Source of the DNA: Capitella teleta
Lineage: Eukaryota > Annelida > Polychaeta > Capitellidae
Assembly (NCBI GenBank): GCA_000328365.1
Contig: KB311569.1
Span: 2,258-66,257, forward strand
DNA: 64,000 bases
Direction: 5' to 3'
Shown: in pieces, positions 38,691 to 59,063 of the stretch
How positions within the stretch are numbered: the first letter of the stretch is position 1
How the letters are laid out: the number at the start of each line of letters is the position of its first letter
The notes under the pieces: generated by a model
Told to the model about the DNA's origin: nothing
The model's database searches: none
What the model saw: the letters and a program-made list of their open reading frames with translations, nothing else
Program-made: the position numbers and the translations under genes

Positions 38691-40282
38691 GCCACTCCTG
38701 TGGTTGCCTGGGACGGTTGGCCTCCGTCTCGCTTCCCGGAAGCGGGTCTTGCGTCCTCTTTCTGGGCCACAGGTTCCCGCATCATTTCGCGGACAATGAC
38801 ATTCATATTTCACAGCTGACTGCGCCACGAACAAAAAATCACCGCGTGCTGCGGTATATCAACAGTTATTTGACAAACAAGCCTCTTGATACTCAAGAGA
38901 GATCTTTCCAGAAGATGACACCGCTTGTTACAATATTCTCGCATGTAGCGGTTTCTGTGCAAACAATTCATATTGATCTGAAGTTACTCTTCCCCTGAGC
39001 GATCAGCCTCTTCATCGCTTCCTGACACGGTCAATGATGCGGGAACTAGTCTTCCCCGATGACGAATTTTATTACCTAAGTTTAAACAAATGTTTGAGAT
39101 TCTGGGTGTGCAGCAGCTTGGAGCAGCACTGGAATCAGAGCGTGGCATATTCTGGAGCCGCTTCCGACACGTGGCGAACAACGTCGGTTTGGTTTGACTT
39201 CTTGACGTCTGTAAAATCAGATGTCAAAGGTTTGACGAGTCTTTCTTGACACTTTGACTTCTGGTCTTGGAAACAATATCATGAGTTTGTTTTGAGGCGC
39301 GTGTGCCTATCTGTTCGCTGTCGGGTGTCGGGTGCCTTGTTTGGTTAACATGAAGTCGTAATTGAATATTTCTTCTCCCCGCCCCGTCTCTTGTAAGCGT
39401 TCATACTCTTTTAGTATGTATGCCATCAAACGCTTACTACCTGACGATACTAATCAAATATTCAAAGTCCCCATTTTCTGTCTTCTGTCTTCTGATACTC
39501 GAGACACAATTAAACCGATCGGACAATTTCTTTCATGTTCTCTCAAGTACTCGGTTACAGTACTCAATGAATCTAGGGGAAGATTGTTGTGTAACTAACT
39601 TCTCCCAAGGGGAACGTATCTAATGAGAATGTCATATTTGGTCCGGTGAGGGAGGCGATCGGATAATTAGAATGGCATGGTCAGCGGGGGTGCATCCACT
39701 TCACTCAACAGTTTGATTTTCGCCTCTCAAGAGAGTGATGAGGAATTTCGGGCTGTTTATATTACAAGTAGTTAAAACAAGCAATAAATATCGAAACAAG
39801 TGATAGATATCAAGCTTAACACACTAATTAATTAGTGATTGGCTTCATCACAGGTTTTAATTAATCATCGCAGCGTTAAAACTGGGACATAAAATTCCGT
39901 CAATAATTACATTATATCTTTGATATAGTATTTCATATTTAGATGCTCAATCCTACACGTGGAATCTACCAGATATAATTAATGGATTTCCTCATTGTTA
40001 AACATCACGCAAATTACGTCATATCGGAGCTGGAAGTGAAACTGGCCCGCCTGTCGAATACTTCTTTTATACGAAAACTCTAGGGTTATGTTTGAGAACT
40101 TGACAAGACGGCACCTTGAAAGAAAATTAGTTCTTAGAACATGACTTTAGACCGAACCGAACCGAACCTACATATTCCATGCAATAAAAGGAAAATCCCT
40201 CACATGCAGACGCATGAGACCATGCACATGCATTGGATGCAGTGGGCGTCAATTCGGGTCGATCGGATTCCCCTTGAGCGTA

Positions 40283-40331
40283 ACAATGTGTGATATGGGA
40301 TATAAATTATATACCCTATATATCACATTGT
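40283..40331. repeat. Imperfect hairpin of about 49 bp
   Basis: ACAATGTG at the left end pairs with CACATTGT at the right. The interior (gatatgggatata / atataccctatatatc) is also largely self-complementary, around an ATT centre. It could be a minimal MITE remnant or an RNA-forming hairpin. Confidence 0.6.
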
Positions 40332-40609
40332 ATGCGAGGGAACCAGTCAGTCGTCCAGGGGCTGGCACGGATTCCAGTTCGCATTCTAGGCTTACATATA
40401 GCTCATGCACATCATGGTGTTACCCCAGATTACAATTACTCAGGTTACCCGAGGGGGTGTGAGGGTGTGTGGGAGGTGGGGGGGTGTATGTACACATTAC
40501 ATGCATTGATTATTTCGGTTGATTTCCCACGAAGTAGCACATCCTCGTTAACCAGGGACTGCGTGTTCTGGTCCTCCAAAGGCTCCATTGAAAGTTGACA
40601 GCGTTGGTC

Positions 40610-40796
40610 AGTATAATAATGTAAGTATAATAATGTAAGTATAATAATGTAAGTATAATAATGTAAGTATAATAATGTAAGTATAATAATGTAAGTATAA
40701 TAATGTAAGTATAATAATGTAAGTATAATAATGTAAGTATAATAATGTAAGTATAATAATGTAAGTATAATAATGTAACAGCATAATAATGTAATC
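40610..40796 (+). repeat. 14-bp minisatellite (GTAAGTATAATAAT)
   Basis: A near-perfect array with 14-bp period: 11 units carrying GTAAGTAT from 40621 to 40761, plus partial and diverged edge units. Every unit contains the consensus 5' splice-site string GTAAGTAT on the plus strand. Confidence 0.97.
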
Positions 40797-42100
40797 AATA
40801 GACAATCAGTCAATACGTGGTTAGTAAATTGCAACAAAGAGATGTCTAAAAGCAGAACAAAATTTAAATGGAAGAAGAAAAGATGAGAAAAAGATAAAAC
40901 TGAAGCGAAATCGAGCGTAAAGCAAACAGAGCACAGGTTGTGGTGTGTTTGACATGAACAAACGTTTCGTATTAATTATTACTCATTGCTTGAAAGACGA
41001 AGAGAGGAATAAAATAAATTTATGCTAGTGACAACATAAGATGGTTTCATTTCATCGTATCTTAAAGTCAACGATCAGTAAATAAAACTAATTATAATCA
41101 TTGGCTCACAAATACAAATTCGCTTGAATTACTATATAATATACATTAGACACACTGCGTCAGAGCAAGGCGGTCGGTCAGTCGATGGCTTTCTCGCCGA
41201 CCAATTGCTTGCATCTCCTTCGTTTGTTTAATGAACATCGAATGCTAATATAGTCCTTGAAACAACGCATCTCTTTTCATCTTGGAAGTCAATTGTATTT
41301 AATTTGTAGCCATTCGTGGACTCCCACTGTTCTGCACGTGAACAGCGAGTGACGAGGAAACGCCTCTCTCTCTGCCTCGCATCCCTCCGATCTGCGTGAT
41401 TCGTTTCTTCAAAGACTTGGATGCACCTGTATCGCAGAATCACAGCCTTTTATCGCCTTTTAACTTGTACATTTTATTGCCACTTCCAACAAGTGCATAA
41501 TTATGAAATACATACATCACGGAATAAACAAAACAAAAAATCCAGCTTTTATTCAAGGTACTAATAAATATGTATTATTAATTATTTCAGTGGTATCATT
41601 TTATTGTTGTTAAATATTTTTAATTATTCCAGGAACACTCTCCTAAAACACTCAAGTACACTCCACCATTCGAAATCGAGTTCCCAAAATCGAGAATAGA
41701 ACTCTATACACCATTCTATCTGCAAGTCCACGTCAGTATATTCATCGCTAAACTTAATCTTATAATTATTTATATAATTACAATGCTTATTCTCTTTCAC
41801 TGGTCATTTAGGCCAGCACTATAGCCATCACCTGTCGCTTGACCGAGGCGCGCGCTCATTGTTTCTGTCCAGCGTAACCGAAAACCAGCTGGTCAGTCTG
41901 CCACGCTGACCGCTGTCCATTCATACATATGCAATTCGCATAAAACACCTCAACTTTTTGACACCAGGCATGGACAATGGACTCACTGGTCATCCTGTCT
42001 TTCTATTGGCCATCTTGTCAAGAGTCCTCTTCACCTATAGTTCAAAAGATGAGGACTTAAATTCACTCACGCTTTCTGATGAGATGCACACGCCATACGC

Positions 42101-42160
42101 GAAGATCTCAACAAAGCCTTCGATTCAGTGAAGCACGCGTTTTGTATTTTATTAATATGT
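42101..42160 (+). mobile_element. Short LINE reverse-transcriptase remnant
   Basis: The plus strand reads EDLNKAFDSVKHAF, close to reverse-transcriptase motif A of non-LTR elements (DLSKAFDxVxH). No other block is visible around it, so it is a small scrap or a coincidence. Confidence 0.35.
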
Positions 42161-42470
42161 TACAGCATCTTGCAGCTATCATTGTGTGCGTATGCGTTTA
42201 TGTGGAGTCATAAAATTAAATACTTATGATGTAAATTATGGGATGTAAATTCAGAGAACCCGTCTCGACCAGAGTTGACACCAATATCGACCTTATTAAG
42301 TATCTGCATTATTCATAACTTCTCCCAGGTGTAAACCGTGTAATCAGACGACACCAGTTGGAAACTGAAGGAAAAATATCCCGTTATAATTTCCACTTTC
42401 TTCCCGTTTAAACTCAAGATGTTTAAAATAATGACACACCCCGGAGGCGGACTATCATTTGGCGACACAC

Positions 42471-42616
42471 TCTTCGCCTATTTAAATCACTCAATTATTT
42501 CCGCTGACACGATCCATATCGGAAGGCATTCATTTTGGCGCGAAAACACCAGACGTACAAATACGAGCTGAATAAGAAAGAGGTTTTCATTTGCGACGAA
42601 ACTACCCCCCAGTGAT
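42471..42616 (+). promoter_or_regulatory. Promoter and 5' UTR of the FERD3L-like gene
   Basis: A TATA-like CTATTTAAATC at 42478-42488 lies about 130 bp before the start codon, which allows a 5' UTR of about 100 bp. No intron is needed between it and the ATG. Confidence 0.45.
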
Positions 42617-43228
42617 ATGTATCCATCGGGCCGGTATCACCCCTTCTGTTTGGGGATGCAGTACTCTTCACCAATCAAAGCAGAGGCAGCTGGATACTCA
42701 ACGCCAGTACAACACGCTATGACGTCACCAAGACAAGCTACACAAGTACAGGAAGTGACGTCAGTAACGCACCATCCCCATGGCAACCAGTCTTCCGGTT
42801 TGGATTATAAGAATGTTCTGCATTGGTTGAATGACCAGGCATGTGGCGGAAACGCCAAACGGAGGTGCGAGTTATACGTCTGTCTCATAACGCCTCTTTC
42901 CTCTTCGCAAGTTTATATATTTATTCCTTAAATCCCACAACTTTGAATCTACTAAACTCTGCTCCAAAGTATCAATGGAATACAACTTATTTGTCACGCT
43001 AAGTGGACCAGTTTTCGGCTCGGCCCTCCAGAATATCTAATTTTCATTGTTAAAGAAAGTATTACTTTACTTTATCAATTTTCTTACTTTAGAAATTTTT
43101 TTCTTCTAAATTTTGTCTTCTTTATCAATTTTTTTTTTTCGTTTTTTTTTTTCGTTTGTGTTTTGTTTTTTTTTTTCTTTATTATTAGAATTCTTCATAA
43201 TGTAGATACTTAATAAATTTTCATACTT

Positions 43229-43264
<36 letters not shown>

Positions 43265-43588
43265 AATTCTTCATAATGTAGACGCGTATCTTGCAGGCGC
43301 ACCATCAGCCGGAAGCAGCGCAGTGCCGCTAACCAACGAGAGCGACGTCGCATGGTCAGTCTAAACACGGCGTTTGACCAACTCCGAACACGAATTCCGA
43401 CTTTTCCTCACGAAAAGAAGCTCTCCCGAATACAAACGCTGAAATATGCAACAGAGTACATCGCTGTGATGGCGGAATTACTCAAAGATCACCCCAAGTC
43501 GGATGATTGTAGAAGTGAAACTGAAAGCGAAGGTGTATCCCATGGAAACCAAAGTGAAAACAACGACTGGCGACAGAAACGAAACTAA
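42617..43588 (+). CDS. Class A bHLH transcription factor, FERD3L-like
   Basis: Exons 42617-42864 and 43297-43588 join in phase 2 to 179 residues. The junction restores an unbroken basic region, [20 protein letters not shown]. The bHLH spans about 88-145: [36 protein letters not shown], then YIAVMAELL. The IPTFxxEK+LSRI run and the MAELL end are typical of FERD3L/Fer3 (NATO3) proteins, repressors or activators in neural and mesodermal progenitors. The N-terminal 80 residues carry no known domain, and the C-terminal tail is acidic and short. The 432-nt intron ends in a T-rich tract. AATAAA at 43707-43712 is a likely poly(A) signal. It faces the aldo-keto reductase gene tail to tail. Confidence 0.85.
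43188..43282 (+). repeat. 19-bp direct repeat around a poly-T run in the FERD3L-like intron
   Basis: GAATTCTTCATAATGTAGA occurs at 43188-43206 and 43264-43282, separated by a short AT-rich piece and about 32 T. The second copy lies just before the splice acceptor at 43296. Confidence 0.9.
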
Positions 43589-43883
43589 ACTTGATGTTGA
43601 TCGTTGAAATTTTTAAGATATATTTTTCTATACAAACGATCATTTTTTGTGGTCTTTATCAATTGTCGTTTTTTTCCCTTTTTGTACGCCAATGAATAAC
43701 GTGATGAATAAATTATTTATTAATATATTTTATACATACATGTACTGTTTGTGAATTCATTTACTGCGTCATAAGCAAATTAAAAAAATAATTATTAGCG
43801 AACACGAGGCGAAAATATAAAACACATTCTGATTTGGACTTCCTCCCTCAAATGTTTCCTGGGACTACATGCATAATAATGAT

Positions 43884-43885
43884 TT

Positions 43886-43920
<35 letters not shown>

Positions 43921-43922
43921 TT

Positions 43923-43985
<63 letters not shown>

Positions 43986-43988
43986 TTA
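43884..43988 (+). repeat. (TTTA)n tetranucleotide array
   Basis: About 25 TTTA units with one slip near 43921. On the minus strand it reads as overlapping AATAAA hexamers, about 190 bp beyond the aldo-keto reductase stop. It may therefore supply that gene's poly(A) signal. Confidence 0.97.
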
Positions 43989-44178
43989 TGCAAATTATCA
44001 CGTTAATTTTTAAAAATCGTTCATTCCTATATTTTTTCTGAACAACGATGTGCAGTTAGTAACATGGAATAACGAGTATACAACAGAGACCAATCGGCAA
44101 GAAACCAACACTTTCACCAAGAAAGCCGGAACATGCCGTCAAAATTGTGCGTGACACTGCAGTGCATGGCTCCGTAAA

Positions 44179-48816
<4,638 letters not shown>

Positions 48817-50845
48817 GGTGGAACTGAATGAAATGTCTCTCAGTATTTATTTTCATATTATAACCAAACGCCGTGGATGTTGCTTAAGCTTATATCCCAG
48901 ATAAGACATCTCGTGAGTTTAGTATCGGTATATAATTACATAAGCCTTTCTTTCACTGACCATGATCTTTATGACCTTTAACGAATGGAATAAGCCTAGA
49001 CTAGTAGACAACAGCCACGAATACATTATTTATTTTGGGGAGATTCCAAGTTTATATGCATTTGGGAGAAAATTACTCAACTTGAATTTATTAACTTAAA
49101 TTATAAAATTAAATCCTTTATTTCAGTATATGCCGAAACCCATGCACATGCATCTCTGGAGTCACGTGATATTGGGTCTCGATATTACACCTGGAAAGCA
49201 GACGAGTCAGGCCTGTAGAAAATTGGTGTTGTTTTTATGAAACTAGTTGGTGATGATATAATATATCATATATATCATATATTATATGGCGAACATATTG
49301 TATTAATGGAGGTTTTTAAGGGAGGCGCCACCAAGCGGATGGTGGAGAAGTTAACCCAGCACCCATCAGCCGTAACGGAACGATGACCGATATTCAACTG
49401 CCACTCGTGTCATCATCAAAACGTAGTGGCACTTTTGCCCTCTATGATTGTGACGTGAAGCGGCCAAATTCTAGGAACTTTTAAATAGCTCATGCATGAT
49501 GCGGATGTAGACACCTTGATTTCGTGGCTCTTGGTACCCCCGGGTACTCCTCTCGGCTCTCGTGATGTGCTAAAACGAGGTGCTTGAGTACTTGCTATAA
49601 ATAATTTTTTTTTTTTAACTTGCTATACTTATACAGTATGGATAATATGCTGGCTGCTGAATCATCAATTGAGATTCTACCTCTGCAGATACGCCGGACA
49701 CGTACTGAGCATAATACATGTATCGATTGATGCATTACATAACAACTACTTATACTTGTACTTGTTAACAAGATTGCATGCAAACCGGAGATGCATTTTC
49801 ACCTTTCCGTCATACGCCTGCCTGTCTGGTTTCGGAGATTACAATATTCTTAGAGCGGATCACCGGATATTATTTTAAATTTTTGTCACGCAAAATATAA
49901 TCAATATATTATCATGATTGTGTTATCGAAATTATCTATCACATGTCATCAAGTATGTAACGCGCACGTGGTTTGCATGCCACTCACTTGACGTGCACAC
50001 GTGTGTATTACATCATTTGTATGTACATGTGTAATAGACTGACTGATTTGAACCAGTATATCCCTGAATCGACTTGAAAATAGAATAATTTTGCGAACAA
50101 GACAGCAAATCAACAATACACCGTCAATGAAAGTCAAGTCTAATGTTGTTCATAAAATGCTGAACGATGTAATATATTATGAATCTTCAATACCTGGTTG
50201 CTTGAGATTCAGTCTGCGGCATCTTTTGACATCAGCTTTGCAAATGACACCACGTGTTTGCTACTTGTCCTGTACTTATACCACAGGCATCACGAGCAGG
50301 GTTCAAGAGGTCAAATTGTTGGGTCAAGATGTACTCATCAATACCTTTATGAGAGGACAGCCAAAAATTTGTGCTTCTTATTTAATATCACCCTTGAGTA
50401 ACTCACTTAGAACTTTTTTTGCTTCTTTTTTTTTTCTTTGAACCAAAGATAAATTTTAGAACTCACCTTAGAGATTCCGGTGTCAACTTATGACGCTCAT
50501 AAACAATTAAAGAAATCAACCCAATAATCGGTTTAAATATCGATTCCTTGCACAGCAGCTGTGGTCTTCGCGTGGACCCTGGACACAAAACACATCAGTT
50601 TCACTTACAATTACCGCGTTTATTAATGTAAACAATGATCTTGCAACCTTTGGAGAAACCTCGAACGATGTTGATGAGAAAAATATTTTTACTGGGCAAA
50701 AGATCAATGGATGAGTCACGTTTGGGTTACAGGGTAATTTTGATCAATTTAGCCAATGGTCCAATGCAGATGTCCAGAGGTTGCTGACCAGAGGTTGGCC
50801 TGTGGTTTGGTTATTGCGTTGTCATGAGTGGTCAAGAGGAAATAT
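48817..50845. other. Spacer, no gene seen
   Basis: Lies between two minus-strand genes. It holds an AT-rich near-palindrome at about 49257-49290 (tatcatatatatcatata) and scattered AT-rich sequence. No coding exon recognised. Confidence 0.5.
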
Positions 50846-51671
50846 TCAAACGATTGTTGTTGGTATCCCAAAGGGAAAGCTCAAGTTATGGTCGGATGAA
50901 TTTGGACGTTCCCCCTCCCCCCGCGGGGGCTGTGATTCGTCGAGTGGACACTCATTGAGTATCAGACCCTGCGACTGCGAGTGGTCCGAAGATTTCTTTG
51001 TGATGAACACAAAAACAGAGGCCAAGATGGTGAGAAGGGCTGTGACCACCAAGTAGCCGCAGATGCCGAAACCTGTGCAGTCGTTGTAGGTTATTTTTAA
51101 TTTCTCGAAGTACACGTGTCGAATGTGACTGAGGAAAAGGACGACGGTCAACAACCCCAACAGACCTGAAACGAAAACAATACCTGCATATTAGAGTTGG
51201 TTTATTGGCGTGTAATACGGATGCAGCAGGCAGTATGTACTACATATATTCTAACTTGGATTGATTACCCAGGGAACCTGTCATGGCCTATAGTAGGGTA
51301 GAGGTAGTCCTAGAGCATTTCGACAAGAAGTCTTAAGCCCAATGACATGCACATCAGGGGCTTTACCAGAATGAATTGTATGAGACCACTTATCTTCCTG
51401 TGGTCACTGGTATAAAACAGAGAGGGTCATACATAAAGTGGATCATATATTGTGACACACCTACCCACCTCCCCTTCGTAATTTTGAGAAGTATTAAGAT
51501 GAAAATCGTGACCTTGACACAGGGCACACGTGGCCGCTCCACACGTAACCCATTTGGCGAGTTTTAGTGGCACGGACGAGAAGCAGCACCAGATCAGGTG
51601 AAGGACGAACGAGATTACTCCGCACATCGCGCCTAGGCCTCCTGTCACCTTGGCTGCTTGGAAGAGGGTAT
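50846..51671 (-). CDS. Multi-pass membrane protein, claudin/PMP22-like layout, last two exons
   Basis: Exons 51671-51513 and 51165-50846 join in phase 1 and give about 158 residues with a proper stop. Three hydrophobic helices are clear: KVTGGLGAMCGVISFVLHLI, then CGAATCALCQGLLGLLTVVL, then GYLVVTALLTILASVFVFI. A short loop with HIRHVYFEKLKITYNDCT separates the last two. A polar, acidic tail of about 50 residues follows KK. This matches helices 2-4 of four-helix claudin/PMP22/EMP-type proteins, but the diagnostic first extracellular loop (W-GLW-C-C) would be in exons I could not place upstream. The missing 5' exons may lie beyond the Tc1/mariner copy at 51.9 kb. Family assignment is tentative; a membrane protein is not. 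Confidence 0.6.
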
Positions 51672-51893
51672 CTTAAAAAGAAATGGGAGAAAGACTACTG
51701 TCACACAAACCATTCAGAATATAAAGTACATGCACATAAATTGTAAAACATTTGGAAACGACCTCTGTATCACCCCAAGATGAAGTAATCAGGGTTTCAA
51801 TCAACGTGTAAGACCCAGTAAAACCCTTGCATCCATGGTTTTGCCGTCTTGCGGTAGGATGAGGTGGTACAAATATTATAGTCTATCTCTATA
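51672..51893 (-). other. Probable intron of the membrane-protein gene
   Basis: Sequence between the acceptor at 51672 and the Tc1/mariner copy. No exon seen. Confidence 0.4.
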
Positions 51894-52850
51894 CATACAT
51901 GGGTGCAAAAGAAACGCAACGATCTATACTTGGCTTAATCATTAGTTAATCCAGGTGATTGCACACAATGCATAAGTCTACTCTCTTCATTTTAAAGCCG
52001 TTCGCGATCCAAAAATTATTTCCCTGCGCAGTCAATCCATGAATCCTGGTGAACATTCTTCAGAGTAATCCGATAACAAGATGACTTTGATAGACGATGA
52101 AATTGACGATGGAACAACGAGTGCTTCACCCGAAAGCAATCAGACTTTTGAAAAAATTGCAGTCTGTCTCCACGCTGCAGACGCCATGTTTGCATAATAT
52201 GCGACAGGGAAGGAATACGACCGATTAATATCTGCAAAGAAACTTTTTATATCGGTTCAGGATGGGGACATAGGAGCTAGAATACCCATAGAAGACCCCG
52301 AATCCGGGTTACGAATATCCGGCGATCCGTCGATTACAACGAAAATAATTCTCACCTATACTTTGCTGTGGTCATCACAGACTTCTTGAAGTAAAAACAT
52401 GCACTCACGGCATTGTCATGGTTGGCACATCCCCCAATTTATCACAAAATGAACATTTATGGAATAAACTAAAGTCAGAAGTTCCTCTCCGCTTCCCGTC
52501 TCTCCACAATAACAGAGAACTGATTCAAGGCTGTACCAACATTCCACAGGGCAGGGTTGAGAGTCTCATCGAGAGATTTGGCCCAAAAATCCTTTCATGT
52601 GTTATTGGCATGTGAGTCAGAGGACTGGGAATATCTGACGATGAAAATCGAACATTTTTATTTTGACCCCTTGTCGATTGTTCCTCCAATTAAACCATTT
52701 TTGGTTCCATTCGTTTTCTTTGAAATTTCAGGAAAATGTGTGCAAGTGGTAATAAACTTATTACACACGAAACTTCGTGTCTATGCAATGCAAACCCCGA
52801 ATGTGGTGCTGGCATAAAGAACGAGTTGTGTTTCTTTTGCACCTAGGTAT
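51894..52850 (+). mobile_element. Tc1/mariner DNA transposon, copy 3, with both ends
   Basis: Terminal inverted repeats are visible: gggtgcaaaagaaacgcaac at 51901-51920 and gttgtgtttcttttgcacct at about 52825-52844. Both are bounded by TA-containing flanks, the usual Tc1/mariner target. Inside, the plus strand carries transposase remnants with GTSPNLSQNEHLWNKLKSE and IPQGRVESLIERFGPKI. Earlier parts lie in other frames with stops, and about 150 bp present in copy 1 is missing. The element is dead. It sits between the membrane-protein exons and the next region, perhaps in that gene's intron. Confidence 0.88.
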
Positions 52851-55503
52851 ACTATAGACTATAGAAAGTCTTTGTCGTGCCTACGAGTTACGCACGAGAA
52901 AATTATAAGAACTTGGAAATTGTTAAGTTAAAACTAGAATTATGTATTCTATCCCGGCCAAGTTCTTGTGCTAACATAAGCATTTTTGCACTACGAAATG
53001 TAATTTCATGGTAAGCAAAATGTGATGTCGAGCATGCATGTTAATACTACTACATGCATACTCAGCAAGTTAACATTGTGTATGAGTCTATTTAATTAAT
53101 ATAAAATGCTTTCACAATGGTAGTCCATATTCATGCATACACAATACATGATAAAATTAATAAGTTAATAATTATAAGGTTCGTATGAAACAAGAATGAC
53201 TACAGTGCTCACCGATTTCCGTATCTCTGATTAATTTAGTGGAACACTTGTCCGATGAACTGCTTCCGTAGACGCCTTCAATATTTCCACAATATCTTTT
53301 TTACCGTTTTTTTTTTACCGTTTTTTTTTTTTTTTTTTTTTTTTTTCTTGATGCGCGTAAAGACAAAAAATACGAGGAAGTAGGTCGAGAATATTTTCTG
53401 CTTCGGTGGATTTTTAGTATTAGAACATAAAAGTTACACTTCGTTGATTTGGCAATAAACTGCGCAGTTCACCATAATTATTTGGAATCATCCAGATCAT
53501 AGGAATGGGCTGCAGATCGCTCGACCGGATTCGCAAGTAGAGAGAGGATGCTGAATATTGCTCACTTGCGTTGATCATCGAGCATTAGGCCCTACTCATT
53601 CTCTACTTCATTATTCCACGCCGCTCACTTAATATGTAGCTTTGCGCATGCGTGCGGATTCAGCAAGATTCCTCATCGCTCTATATGATGCTTGTGCGTT
53701 CACATTATAGCGGCTGTGGCTCTGCAAGTGTGTTTCCCCGCACGCAGCATGACATGTCGGTTCGAAGAAATGATCCGCCAAATGCAACCGAACACACATA
53801 TTTCAAGATTTACGTTAATATAGTGGACCAAGTGGAGTGAACCAAAATTAAGTACTCTATCTATCCAAGATTAGGTCATTGATTTCCTGTGTTTTGTTGC
53901 ACAATGAGCGACTGTTTATCAGATCTAGTTTGAGTGATTTCTTTTTGGACTTGATGGGGCCTCCTCGTTTCCCTGATTTTGAGCTGCAGAAGTGACGATT
54001 GTCTGTGGAATGTCAGATCGCAGTTTCCAACTTCTGTCATGTTACCAGCGACCTTCATGCATTTAGCACAAACTTCCAAATATTGCAATCGTCACGCAAA
54101 CTAAAACTATAATTATATATATTTTTTTTCTTTCGCATTTTCATTTAGTTTTTGGTCTATTTCTTTCATTTTGTTACAACCTTCTTGTTATCGAGTTCAA
54201 TGCTTTTCAGCGGCACTACACTTTTCCGAAAAAGTGTAACAACTTACAAAGTTTTAACAACCAAGCAAGGTATGACTATAGTGTAACATATTCTACTGCT
54301 ATACTCTTTCATTTCGATTCCAATTTAGTCGACATTGGTGCCGATTGATCTCAATTGATAGACTGGCCATCTCTGGGTGGTGGACGGATTGTGCTATTAT
54401 TTTGGTTTGTGAATGCGCTTGTTATTAAAACACTAATTTATGCATGCATCTCCTAATATAGAAACGAAGCAGTTTGCAACCACGGATGCATTCCATGATG
54501 CCGGTTCTGCAGCTGGTGGCGATCGCCCAACAGTCGCATTTAAAAGTTTCTCCCACGTTCAAAATTAACTTTTTATCCGATTAAAAAAAGACCTGAGGCA
54601 AAGGATAAGTTGCCAATCCATACAAGGTATAGCTATTTGGGGAATAATCGGTCAATTTAGCTAATTTCAACGTTATGTTTTGAACACGAAGTACATAGAC
54701 ACCCCGTATATAATTACATGCCCCACTCTGTATATAAGTCCTATATTCCACAGTTTTATTTATTTGTGGACATGAAAGTTCCCGGCATGGTACACAGGGA
54801 CTCTTTCGGTCATTATGAGGGCAAAAGGGTTAAGGGATATAACTTGGAAAACATGCAAATGTCGCACAATATAATCGCAATGCTCCTCAACTCACCCAGT
54901 TTACTGCATTCGTCCGGTATGAATAATCAGATTCGCTCTTTCAGTAAACTCTGCACGTGCGCTCACCTTTTCGCTCGCGTGAGTGACCTTTCTGCACTGG
55001 ATCTGCGTCTGGGTTCTATATTTGAACATTTTTCATATTCCAAAGAAAACTTCAAAATTCGCGCTAATCATAACGCATTTTTTGAGTCTTTCAAGATTCC
55101 TAGCTTCCCCACAATTATCAAGAGGCCTTCTCTGCTCAGTGATTATATTTTCCTCATTAATCATGATTCCTTCTGCATTGATGGAGGGACGGGGGGGGGG
55201 GGGGTTGCACTCAGAGAATAATAAATTCTGCACTCATTTTGCTTGTCACTCATATCGAAACAGACATATTCTCAGAAATGAACAGAGATCAAATGGAAAA
55301 TTATTTTGTTTTTATTCCAACTGCATGATCAGCAGAAGTAATTACTTATGGGAATGACACGTCATATACATAATTATTTTTATTTCAAATGAAATTACAG
55401 CGAATATAAAATTCACTAAATGAAAGACAAATCAACTTTACAATTTGAAGCGTTCTTTACCAATTTAAAAAACAAGTTTTATTTTATTTTGTTTCTACAA
55501 ATT
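52851..55503. other. Spacer, no confirmed gene
   Basis: Poly-T runs at about 53304-53346 and a run of 14 G at 55191-55204. A minus-strand frame at 53876-54088 (with CAKCMKVAGNMTEVGNC) is a weak candidate for an upstream exon of the membrane protein, but no splice model fitted convincingly. A 167-codon plus-strand frame at 54718-55221 has no domain. One TCATAACGCA motif copy is at 55078. Confidence 0.4.
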
Positions 55504-58926
<3,423 letters not shown>

Positions 58927-59007
58927 CTGACATTACACACAACGTCGTTCGATGGCAGCGAGCGAATCACAACACACTTCGACCCACTTCCCACATGTCA
59001 ACAACGC

Positions 59008-59063
59008 CACGTGGTAGAGGCAGCCACTTATAACTGCTGCGCACGTGATAGTGGATCATAACG
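59008..59063 (-). promoter_or_regulatory. IDI1 promoter: TATA box between two CACGTG boxes
   Basis: On the minus strand TATAAG (59032-59027) lies about 100 bp upstream of the IDI1 start codon. Palindromic CACGTG E-boxes flank it at 59008-59013 and 59042-59047. A TCATAACG motif variant is at 59056-59063. CACGTG binds USF, MYC and related bHLH-zip factors. Confidence 0.45.

Larger units (their letters stand above)
35871..42470. other. Intergenic region, no recognised gene
   Basis: It separates two bHLH genes. It contains a (CAT)n run near 36446-36468, CAGGTG E-boxes at about 36621, 37222, 37332 and 37361, and a TATA-like and CCAAT pair at 38651-38690. It also holds a hairpin at 40283-40331, a minisatellite at 40610-40796 and a reverse-transcriptase scrap near 42101. 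No coding exon was recognised. Confidence 0.5.

Noticed and set aside
40445-40837. 130-codon minus-strand frame with LHYYTYIIIL repeats
   Set aside because: It is a translation of the 14-bp minisatellite; low complexity and no support as a gene.
53876-54088. Minus-strand frame with CAKCMKVAGNMTEVGNC as a possible extracellular-loop exon of the membrane protein
   Set aside because: An internal donor-like GTAACA fits the phase, but the resulting loop would be too short and no acceptor or first helix could be placed.
54718-55221. 167-codon plus-strand open frame
   Set aside because: No domain, no convincing codon bias, ends in a poly-G run, and contains one copy of the dispersed motif. Probably chance.
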